Positions 1 through 7,251 of a stretch of DNA of 50,357 bases are shown here, in pieces. The first letter of the stretch is position 1; each line of letters starts with the position of its first letter. Source of the stretch: Pseudomonadota bacterium (lineage in GTDB: Bacteria > Pseudomonadota > Gammaproteobacteria > Xanthomonadales > SZUA-36); assembly GCA_015222805.1 (NCBI GenBank), contig JADFVZ010000135.1:1-50357 (forward strand), given 5' to 3'. The notes below the pieces were generated by a model. The model saw only the letters and a list, made by a program, of their open reading frames with translations, ran no database searches and had not been told where the DNA came from. A program made the position numbers and the translations under genes.

Positions 1-90
1 ACGTCATGCCGGGCTTCGACCCGGTATCTCCTGGTCGATAGCACGGTGCCCAATGAGGTCCCGGATCGGGTCCGGGATGACATACAAAAG
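1..90. repeat. Dispersed palindromic repeat (REP-like), cut by window edge
   Basis: Two GC-rich arms face each other: positions 1-33 contain gtcatgccgggcttcgaccc and positions 58-88 contain ggatcgggtccgggatgaca, the reverse complement of the same theme with a few mismatches. The roughly 25-base centre is unpaired. The element lies downstream of efpL (minus strand) in an otherwise gene-free 140 bases. The motif GTCAT(G/C)CCGG is of the kind seen in dispersed intergenic palindromes. No second full copy was seen in this window, so repetition elsewhere in the genome is inferred. Confidence 0.4.
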
Positions 91-140
91 AATACCTGCA
101 TACTTTAACTATTGGAGTAGTTATATTTTTATGTTAATGG

Positions 141-707
141 TCAGGCGCGGGAAATAAATTTGGCGTTTGCTGTGTGAACCTTAATACGTTCGCCGGTTTC
201 CAGGTATTCAGGAACCTGGATCTCAAGGCCGGTGGAAAGCAGGGCAGTTTTGGTCCGGGCTGTTGCGCTGGCACCTTTGATGCCGGGGGCGGTTTCAGTA
301 ATTTCAAGCGTTACAGCCTGGGGCAACTCTATCCCTACGATCTCACCGTCAACCAGCATGGCGATCATGCCTTCGAGGTCTTCTGTCATATAACCCAGCT
401 GTTCTTCCAGCATATCGGCATTCAACGTGTACTGGCTGTAATCTTCATTATCCATAAAGATAATCATCTCGCCTTCACGATAGGAGAATTGCACTGCCCG
501 CCGGGTGAGGTCGCCGTCTTTGACAAAATCATCCCCTTTAAGGGTTTGTTCCATCTTTTGTCCATTCCGTACATTAAAGAATTTAATTTTGTACAAGGTT
601 GATGCGCCGCGCGCAGAAGGCCGGCGAATATCGATCTGGCGGGCAATGTAAACACCACCATCCAGCTCAACTACGGTTCCTTTTTTAATATCACTTGCTT
701 TTGGCAT
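141..707 (-). CDS. efpL: Elongation factor P-like protein EfpL (YeiP)
   Basis: This is a translation factor of the EF-P family, which relieves ribosome stalling at proline-rich and related motifs. The 188-residue protein starts MPKASDIKKGTVVELDGG and continues with SARGASTLYKIKF. The loop carries Arg where canonical EF-P carries the modified Lys, which marks the YeiP/EfpL branch. The C-terminal OB-fold regions hold the family signature APGIKGASATARTK and end near the IQVPEYLETGERIKV stretch. The open frame extends 28 codons further upstream, but the family start is the ATG at 707, preceded by a GAGG-like site. It is divergent from ampG, and its length matches E. coli YeiP (190 residues). Confidence 0.93.
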   Translation of the reverse strand: MPKASDIKKGTVVELDGGVYIARQIDIRRPSARGASTLYKIKFFNVRNGQKMEQTLKGDDFVKDGDLTRRAVQFSYREGEMIIFMDNEDYSQYTLNADMLEEQLGYMTEDLEGMIAMLVDGEIVGIELPQAVTLEITETAPGIKGASATARTKTALLSTGLEIQVPEYLETGERIKVHTANAKFISRA

Positions 708-898
708 TTCTAACCTCGAATAAGATAGCGAGCGGTAATGGCTGCTGAATGGGCCATTATACTGAAATGCTGCTGAAGTGGACAAACCCACGCTGAAAAT
801 TGTCGGTAATGTTTTGAATTTGCTGTAGGATGTTTCTGATGAAAAGTTTGCCCCCTAACCACCCTCATTTACCCCGAATGACATCGGCTAGCTGATAA

Positions 899-2167
899 AT
901 GAATGTCGTAGAATCTGGAAAGCCCCAACGTAACTGGCGGGAAATACTCCGCAGTCGGAAAATGCTGACCTGCCTGTTCCTGGGTTTTGCTTCGGGGTTG
1001 CCCTTATATGTGCTGATCCAACTGGTACCTGCCTGGCTGCGCAGCAGTGATGTTGACCTAAAAACCATTGGCCTGTTTTCGCTGATTTCACTGCCCTATA
1101 CCTGGAAGTTTATCTGGTCGCCGTTGATGGATCGCTTCCGCCTGCCATTTTTGGGTCGCCGTCGGGGCTGGGCCTTGCTCACTCAGGTAGGCTTACTGAT
1201 ATCGATTGGTGCGCTGGGAATGTTCAACCCGCACGATTCAATGCGGATGATTGTCGGCCTGGTTTTCCTGGTAGCCCTGTTTTCGGCATCTCAAGATATC
1301 GTTATCGATGCTTACCGGCGTGAACTGCTGGCCGATGACGAACTCGGCGCCGGCACCTCCATTTTTATCAATGCCTACCGAATTGCCTCGCTGGTACCGG
1401 GTTCGCTGGCGCTGATTCTTTCCGATATCCTGCCCTGGTCGACGGTTTACTGGGTTACCGCGGGCTTTATGGGGGTGGGCATTATTACTACCCTGATGAT
1501 TCGTGAAGTGGGTGACGATACCCTGGCGCCCCATAGCCTGCGTGAGGCTGTGGTTGAACCTTTCAGGGAGTTTTTTGGCAGGAACGGCTGGCAAAATGCC
1601 TTCTGGATGCTGGGTTTTATGCTGTTGTATAAACTCGGTGACAATATGGCGACGGCCCTGTCTACACCGTTTTACCTGGATATGGGTTTTAGTCGTACAG
1701 AAATTGGCACCATTGCTAAAGTAGCAACCCTCTGGTCAACCATTGCCGGCTCAATAATTGCCGGTGTGGTTATGTTAAAAATCAGCATCAACCGCGCACT
1801 GTGGGTGTTCGGGGTGGTTCAGGTCATTTCTATCCTCGGTTTCGCCTGGCTTTCCATCGTTGGTCACGATTCATTTGTCCTGTTTATGGTGGTCAGTTTT
1901 GAATACCTCGGTGTCGGTATGGGCACAGTGGCACTAACCGCCTATCTGGCACGTGAAACATCCATTGCCTTTACTGCAACCCAATTCGCCCTGTTTTCGA
2001 GTTTTGTCTCTGTACCGCGGATCTTCGCCAATGCCTCAACCGGCTACTTAATTGAAGCCATCGGCTATACCCAGTTCTTTTTCCTGTGTACTGTCATCGC
2101 AGTGCCGGGAATGTTGTTTTTATTTAAAGTAGCACCCTGGAATGAGGCGGCTAAAAAGCCAGTTTAA
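899..2167 (+). CDS. ampG: AmpG-type muropeptide permease (MFS)
   Basis: A 422-residue inner-membrane transporter of the major facilitator superfamily with about 12 hydrophobic segments. It is recognised as AmpG from FLGFASGLPLYVL near residue 28, the loop segment with SPLMDRFRLPFLGRRRGW near residue 80, and FSASQDIVIDAYRREL near residue 128. AmpG imports anhydro-muropeptides released by cell-wall turnover for recycling. Together with anmK (20.2 kb) and an AmpE-like protein (31.8 kb), it gives the window several cell-wall recycling genes, though they are not in one operon. The start at 899 has no strong ribosome binding site; no better in-frame start is obvious because the N-terminus fits the family. 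Confidence 0.9.
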   Translation: MNVVESGKPQRNWREILRSRKMLTCLFLGFASGLPLYVLIQLVPAWLRSSDVDLKTIGLFSLISLPYTWKFIWSPLMDRFRLPFLGRRRGWALLTQVGLLISIGALGMFNPHDSMRMIVGLVFLVALFSASQDIVIDAYRRELLADDELGAGTSIFINAYRIASLVPGSLALILSDILPWSTVYWVTAGFMGVGIITTLMIREVGDDTLAPHSLREAVVEPFREFFGRNGWQNAFWMLGFMLLYKLGDNMATALSTPFYLDMGFSRTEIGTIAKVATLWSTIAGSIIAGVVMLKISINRALWVFGVVQVISILGFAWLSIVGHDSFVLFMVVSFEYLGVGMGTVALTAYLARETSIAFTATQFALFSSFVSVPRIFANASTGYLIEAIGYTQFFFLCTVIAVPGMLFLFKVAPWNEAAKKPV

Positions 2168-2184
2168 ACGTTCTTTCCCTGTGC

Positions 2185-2190
2185 TAGACT
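2185..2190 (+). promoter_or_regulatory. Extended -10 promoter of beta-helix copy 1
   Basis: The sequence TGC-TAGACT has an extended TG motif and sits about 100 bases before the first beta-helix copy. The same arrangement precedes copies 2 (TGC-TAAGCT) and 3 (TGT-TAGGCT). A convincing -35 box is not visible in any of the three. Confidence 0.4.
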
Positions 2191-2289
2191 AGAGTGGTTC
2201 CAACATATATTTTACTGCACACAAACCTGTGTGGGTGATGTGAATTCGTGGGTAAATTTACCCCACAGAACGATTATCAAGGGGATATC

Positions 2290-3718
2290 ATGTTCTCAAA
2301 TAAACAATATAAACTTTCAGCTTTTTTGTTACTGGTTTTAGTAATGGCACCCCTGCATTCCTGGGCACAGACGAGTGTGGGCTGTGATGACGATTTTGTT
2401 ACCCTGGCAGCCGATGCTTTAAGAATTGAAATATTACCGACAGGTGGCAACGACACTGTGAATATCCAGTGCGGCCTTGAAGCAGCTGTTAGCAGGGGGT
2501 TCCTGTTGTCAGGCTCAGTGCGGGTGACTTCTTTATACGTAATGTGCTAATTGAAGAATTCAATGGAACTTTCCAGGGTACAACCCGGGCATCAACAGTG
2601 TTAAACATATTTAACGCTGCCACAGATTGTGCGGCGATGACAGCTACAGGCATGACTCCGTCGGTAATCAAATTTATTCGAGGTGAGCCGCATGTTCGCT
2701 ATATGACTATTATTTCTGGTTCACCCTGTATATCAGGTGATCCAATAGAATACCTCATCCACTTTACAGGGCGAAGCGCTGATGATTTAAGTTGTAAAAA
2801 CGATGTAATTTTTGCGCTTGTCGACAGGGTGGATATCTTTGGTCCCGGGAGAACAGGCGCAGTTAACGTTGCGGTTGCAGCAACAGCTGAAGGTGAATTT
2901 TGGGGGGGTGCAAAGATACATTATTAGGCACTTTCAAACTTAACCAAAGCTTCATTTCGAATGTAACCGTTGCAGTACAAACAGCCATGCGATCAGGTGC
3001 GCAAGTTGATATTAATTTTAACCATTTCCTCCAGAACCTGGTTGCAGTGGTGATCATAAATTCCAGTCAATCCACCACTGTGACAGCAAACACATTCGAT
3101 ATAGATGAAGCGGCTCCAGTGATTGATTATGCCGCAGGTATAGTGCTTTCAGTAACCAAAGCAGATGCCCCACCAAATACCCGGCTAGTGATTCATAACA
3201 ACAAGTTCAATCTTTCCGACAGCGCAGACCTGCCATTGGATGCAATTAGTGTGGCGGTATTTGATGGTCCCTACCAGACTGTCAGCCTGGCGGTAACGAA
3301 TAATACCTTTAATCTGTTTGGGGAAAATATCGCCGGAGTCTGGGGTGTCGATATTGATAACGGTGCGGTGTCAGCCAATCTGTTTAATGGTTTTGGCTGG
3401 AGTGCTGTAACTGTGCTTGCTGAGAATTTATTAACCATCAGTGATTGGACAATTACCGCTAACAAAGGCCTGTTGAATTTTACTGCAAACAAAGCAGATA
3501 TTGAGATTGGTTATGATGTGCTACAGACAATTGTTGGCCCTCAAAATGCTACTGTCTCAGATCTTGGAACGGGTAGTAGCCTGTTATCAGTGGAACCCGG
3601 AGATAGTAATACTATGCAAACAGATCTCGGCAATAAAACAGAAAAATCTTTTGCCGACAGGCAAAGGGCCGTTGCCGGTAGCCATGCAAAACTTATGCAA
3701 TTCCTGAAAAGAAACTAG
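2290..3718 (+). pseudogene. Secreted beta-helix protein, copy 1, frameshifted twice
   Basis: This is the first of three tandem paralogues. Translation from the ATG at 2290 (site AAGGGGA just upstream) gives a signal peptide ending HSWAQ, then GCDDDFVTL and NIQCGLE, before the frame is lost. Adding one G to the G5 run at 2495-2499 restores VVRLSAGDFF. Adding one G to the G7 run at 2902-2908 joins GEFWG to GCKDTLLGTF, after which the frame runs to the stop at 3718. The repaired product would be about 476 residues, close to the roughly 500 of its sisters, and keeps all six shared cysteines and the basic tail KLMQFLKRN. The lesions could be real, could be slippage (phase variation), or could be homopolymer sequencing errors. 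The function is unknown. Confidence 0.8.
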
Positions 3719-3735
3719 TGCTTTTTTAATTATGC

Positions 3736-3741
3736 TAAGCT
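3736..3741 (+). promoter_or_regulatory. Extended -10 promoter of beta-helix copy 2
   Basis: TATGC-TAAGCT, preceded by a T-rich stretch cttttttaatt, sits about 100 bases before the start codon. It closely resembles the segment before copy 3. Between it and the gene is a small inverted repeat, gggtca/tgaccc, at about 3797-3813. Confidence 0.4.
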
Positions 3742-3837
3742 ATAGAGCACGTCACACTATTGCTTAGCAATAGCTTTGTGTGGTTCCTAATCAGCGGGTC
3801 ACCCTTTGACCCCGACAAAAAATATCGAGGGGATATT

Positions 3838-5343
3838 ATGTCTAAGAAAAAACAGTATACATTTAGTTCTTTATTATTCTTGTTCTTGTTAGTAATGCCA
3901 TTATCTTCCTGGGCCCAGGGGATTGCAGGCTGCGATCGGGATTTTGTTAATCTGGGTGAAAAGGCCATTGAAGTCATTCCAACCGGAATTGATGATACGG
4001 CTAATATCCAGTGTGCCCTGGATGGTGTTGGTACCATATTTGGAGGTGTGCCCGGCGTCAGGTTGAGTGCGGGTGATTTCTTTATCAGCAGTATTGTTGT
4101 TGAAAATTACAAAGGATACTTTCAGGGTGAAACCCGGGACACGACCAGTCTGGTCGTTTTAAACGGTAGTGTTAACTGTGCAGCTATGCATTCTGCCGGC
4201 CAGGCTGCTTCCGCACTTAAATTTATTAAAGGTGAACCTGTTGTCCGGTATATGACCATCGAGCTGGGTATCACATCAGCAACATCAAAACCAACAGCTA
4301 TAAAAGGTAAGCGTGGAGATAAAACTAAACCACAAGCGGTGCAAATAGTTTCACCGTGTCTTGATTCGAGTACGCCATTAGACAGCTTTATTAATTTCAC
4401 CGGCAGACCTGCGGAAGGCCCCGGTTGTGGAAATGACGTGGTTTTTGCTGAGGTTGACCGCACGAATTTCTTTGGCGGTGGTAGAGGTTCTGAATTAGTT
4501 TTTACGGGCATTCTAGCAGCATCGGAAAGTAATATGTTCGGTGGCGACTGTGGACTGCTGGGTCAGGTTACAGTTAATCAGAGCTGGATTGGTAATTTTG
4601 ACTCTGGTGTATTCACGGCGCTAAGAGGTGGTGCACACGTTGATGTGACTTTTAACACCTTCTGGGATAATTCGTATGGTTTATTTATTACCAACTCAAA
4701 TCAGACAACCACGGTAAGTAATAATATTTTTGATGTTCTCGAAACAGGATCTTCCGGTTATTCAGCCGGTCTATATGGCACTGCATCAGCGCCCGATGCC
4801 CCCAGAACTACCAGTATGAATATTTTCAATAATAATTTTAGATTCGAAGATACACAAGATAATACGATGGATGCCGTTGGTTTATATAATGCTGATGGTG
4901 ATGCACCTCCTCAAAATGTTGGGGTCTTTATAGCCAACAATACATTTGATTTGGCCGGTGATGATGTTGCCGGGATCTGGAGTGATACTGTTAATAATGG
5001 GACAGTTACTGGTAATGCCTTCTCTGGAGGTGGACTGGTAGCTGTTGAGGTATTGGCAGACGATGGCTTCCCCGTATTTGGCTGGACTATCACAGGTAAT
5101 GGGGATTTACGCAATATTACACCACTTGATCCTGATATATGGATTGGACCAGGCGTGAATGACACATTTATTGGTGATGGTCAGTTTCATACCTTGCATG
5201 ATGAAGGCACAAACACTCATAGCTTTGGCGATGTACCAATAGATCAACCTGTAAGTCTGGAAGGTAAAGTTGAAAAGCGTTCGTCTCGTAGTAAGGCCAG
5301 GAACCATTCAACAAAATTCTTAGAAATGCTTAAGAAAAGGTAA
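3838..5343 (+). CDS. Secreted right-handed beta-helix repeat protein, copy 2
   Basis: A 501-residue exported protein of unrecognised family. The N-terminus is a signal peptide with a leucine-rich core ending SSWAQ. It is followed by an entry region like that of pectate-lyase-type beta-helices (DDTANIQCALDG, then VRLSAGDFFISSIVVENYKG and FQGE). The body has Asn-rich turns (NNIFDVL, NNNFRF, NNTFDLAGDDVAGIW, GNAFSGGG) typical of stacked parallel beta-helix coils. Six cysteines are shared with copies 1 and 3, suggesting up to three disulfides. It ends in a basic tail, KFLEMLKKR. The start at 3838 has a GAGGGGA site; an upstream in-frame ATG would remove the signal peptide position. No catalytic residues could be assigned, so a polysaccharide lyase or hydrolase role is only a guess. 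Confidence 0.8.
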   Translation: MSKKKQYTFSSLLFLFLLVMPLSSWAQGIAGCDRDFVNLGEKAIEVIPTGIDDTANIQCALDGVGTIFGGVPGVRLSAGDFFISSIVVENYKGYFQGETRDTTSLVVLNGSVNCAAMHSAGQAASALKFIKGEPVVRYMTIELGITSATSKPTAIKGKRGDKTKPQAVQIVSPCLDSSTPLDSFINFTGRPAEGPGCGNDVVFAEVDRTNFFGGGRGSELVFTGILAASESNMFGGDCGLLGQVTVNQSWIGNFDSGVFTALRGGAHVDVTFNTFWDNSYGLFITNSNQTTTVSNNIFDVLETGSSGYSAGLYGTASAPDAPRTTSMNIFNNNFRFEDTQDNTMDAVGLYNADGDAPPQNVGVFIANNTFDLAGDDVAGIWSDTVNNGTVTGNAFSGGGLVAVEVLADDGFPVFGWTITGNGDLRNITPLDPDIWIGPGVNDTFIGDGQFHTLHDEGTNTHSFGDVPIDQPVSLEGKVEKRSSRSKARNHSTKFLEMLKKR

Positions 5344-5357
5344 ATTCCTGCACTCTT

Positions 5358-5396
5358 AGAAACAATAAAACCCGCAATGCGGGTTTTATTGTTTCT
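5358..5396. terminator. Intrinsic terminator after beta-helix copy 2
   Basis: A long perfect hairpin with arms agaaacaataaaacccgc and its complement, and an AAT loop. The A/T-rich outer stem supplies U-tracts in both directions. It lies 15 bases after the stop of copy 2, so copy 3 needs its own promoter. Confidence 0.9.
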
Positions 5397-5502
5397 GTAC
5401 GCTAATAATTCAAACGTACAAATCATTTCTGACAGCGGTAGTGAGTAATAAAATTTATCCGCTGCCTGTGTAAGTGTTTAATAAAGCAGTTTTTTATTAT
5501 GT

Positions 5503-5508
5503 TAGGCT
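5503..5508 (+). promoter_or_regulatory. Extended -10 promoter of beta-helix copy 3
   Basis: TATGT-TAGGCT after agttttttatt matches the copy 2 promoter almost base for base. It lies downstream of the terminator at 5358-5396 and 98 bases before the start codon. Confidence 0.45.
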
Positions 5509-5606
5509 ATACAAGATTTCACATAATTCCAGAGTTTACGGTAATCTGTGATTCCTGATTCAGAGGGTCACTCAGCTGGTCCTGCCAAAAATATCGAGGG
5601 GATGTT

Positions 5607-7109
5607 ATGTCTAAAAAAACACACTATACCTTTACTATTTTATTTCTATTGTTCTTGTTAGTAATGCCGTTACATGCCTGGGCCCAGGGTGTTGGAGGCT
5701 GTGATGCAAGCTTTGTGACCTTGGGTGGTAAGGCAATTGAGGTAAGCCCAACCGGAATTGATGATACCGATAATATCCAGTGTGCCCTGGATGCTGTAAA
5801 AAGCCTGCCAGGGGGTACACCAGGCGTCAGGTTAAGTGCGGGTGATTTCTTTATCAGCAGTATTGTTGTTGAAAACTACAAAGGCTATTTTCAGGGTGAA
5901 ACCCGGGATACCACCAGCGTGATAGTGCTAAACGGGAGTATCGACTGTGCTGCGATGGAAGCCGCTGGTCAAACCCCCTCGGCAATAAAATTTATTCGTG
6001 GAGAGCCCATAGTTCGGTTTATGCAAATTGAACTGGGATTTGAAAGTACTTCCGGACCGGCTACTGTAAAACGCGTTGGACGGGGACTTAGCAAGCCTGA
6101 GGCGGCTCAAATCACATCAGCCTGTGCTGCAGGGGGTATGCTGGAAAATTTTCTGCACTTTACGGGTACGAGCGCCGATGATCCAGCCTGTATTCACGAT
6201 GTGATTTTCCCGGTTGTCGATCGGGTGTATATGGTGGGTCCTGGTAGGGAAACATGGGTAATGAACGGTATTTCAATTACTCCTGAGGGTGAGTATATGA
6301 ATGGCTGTAAAAATACATTATTAGGTCGTGCGCTGGTGAACCAGTCCTGGATAGGATACTTCACCCGGGGTGTTGTTACCTCGCTCAGGGGTGCCGGGGA
6401 TGTTGATATTAGTAAATCAGTGTTGTGGAATAATACAGTGGCAGTGCATATCACCAATGCAAATCAAAACACGATGATGACTAATAATTTAGTTGATACT
6501 GTAGATGGAGGACCAGACTCTTTCTATGCTGCTGGTGTCTTTATTAGTACAGACAGAGTTGATGCACCTGCTGAGAATGCAGTAGTGGTTGCTCGTAATA
6601 CATTCAGGCTTGTTTCAACCGGAGGTGAAATGATGGATGCCATCAATTTTTCTAATACTGGCGATGGACAACAAAATTTAGCTGCGACAATAAGGGATAA
6701 TATTTTTTTACTTGATGCCAGTAATGTTGTTGGCCTATGGAGTCGGGGTGTAAGTAGCGGAACCGTTGCTGACAACCGGTTTGAAGGCAGTGCCTGGACG
6801 GGGGTTTCTATCTTTACTGAGAACGGGATGACCGACCGGGGCTGGACCCTGACGGATAATGGGGATCTGCGTGAATTAGATACCGGAAGGGCAGACTTCC
6901 AGGTCGGAGCGGATGTTTTTGGTACCTTCGGTGGTGATGGCCAGTTTCCAACTATATGGGATGCAGGTGCAGACTCTATTTTTCTCGGTGTTGTGTTACC
7001 GAGTAACAACCTTTTAAACACAAGCACTAACAGCAGTAAGGTAGCGCTTCCTCAAATAAATGACAGGGATCGTTCACAGAAATTCCTGGCATTGCTTAAG
7101 AAAAAATAA
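5607..7109 (+). CDS. Secreted right-handed beta-helix repeat protein, copy 3
   Basis: A 500-residue paralogue of the protein encoded just upstream. The signal peptide ends HAWAQ. The mature part starts GVGGCDASF, then DDTDNIQCALDAV and VRLSAGDFFISSIVVENYKG, which is identical in protein sequence to copy 2 over this block. The later helix coils differ strongly: NNLVDTVDGG, RNTFRLVSTGGEMMDAI, DNIFLLDASNVVGLW and DNRFEGSAWTGVSIF. The six cysteines and a basic tail, KFLALLKKK, are conserved. The start has a GAGGGGA site 7 bases upstream. It is bounded by terminators on both sides, so it is probably monocistronic. No catalytic motif was recognised. Export and disulfide bonds would make it a reasonable client for type II secretion, but nothing in the sequence proves this. 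Confidence 0.82.
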   Translation: MSKKTHYTFTILFLLFLLVMPLHAWAQGVGGCDASFVTLGGKAIEVSPTGIDDTDNIQCALDAVKSLPGGTPGVRLSAGDFFISSIVVENYKGYFQGETRDTTSVIVLNGSIDCAAMEAAGQTPSAIKFIRGEPIVRFMQIELGFESTSGPATVKRVGRGLSKPEAAQITSACAAGGMLENFLHFTGTSADDPACIHDVIFPVVDRVYMVGPGRETWVMNGISITPEGEYMNGCKNTLLGRALVNQSWIGYFTRGVVTSLRGAGDVDISKSVLWNNTVAVHITNANQNTMMTNNLVDTVDGGPDSFYAAGVFISTDRVDAPAENAVVVARNTFRLVSTGGEMMDAINFSNTGDGQQNLAATIRDNIFLLDASNVVGLWSRGVSSGTVADNRFEGSAWTGVSIFTENGMTDRGWTLTDNGDLRELDTGRADFQVGADVFGTFGGDGQFPTIWDAGADSIFLGVVLPSNNLLNTSTNSSKVALPQINDRDRSQKFLALLKKK

Positions 7110-7124
7110 ATCTTATCTTGCTGT

Positions 7125-7161
7125 GACACAATAAAGCCCGCATTGCGGGCTTTATTGTGTC
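7125..7161. terminator. Intrinsic terminator after beta-helix copy 3
   Basis: A perfect 17-base-pair hairpin (gacacaataaagcccgc and its complement around ATT) starts 15 bases after the stop of copy 3. It has the same architecture as the terminator of copy 2 with a different outer stem. Confidence 0.9.
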
Positions 7162-7170
7162 TGGATTCCC

Positions 7171-7186
7171 ATGGTTTGGAAACCAT
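7171..7186. promoter_or_regulatory. Perfect 16-bp palindrome, possible operator for amidase-rhamnosidase
   Basis: ATGGTTTGGAAACCAT is a perfect inverted repeat 65 bases before the amidase start and just after the previous terminator. Size and symmetry suit a dimeric regulator such as a LacI-family protein. No such regulator gene is in the window, so the assignment is speculative. Confidence 0.35.
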
Positions 7187-7251
7187 CAGTTTAGTGTTTG
7201 CGACTGAAAATAGGGTAAGATTAAATGAGTTGATTTCAGGTTCTTACATCA

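Noticed and set aside
174-602. 142-residue plus-strand frame opposite efpL
   Set aside because: It is the antisense shadow of a well-matched EfpL coding region and has no family signature.
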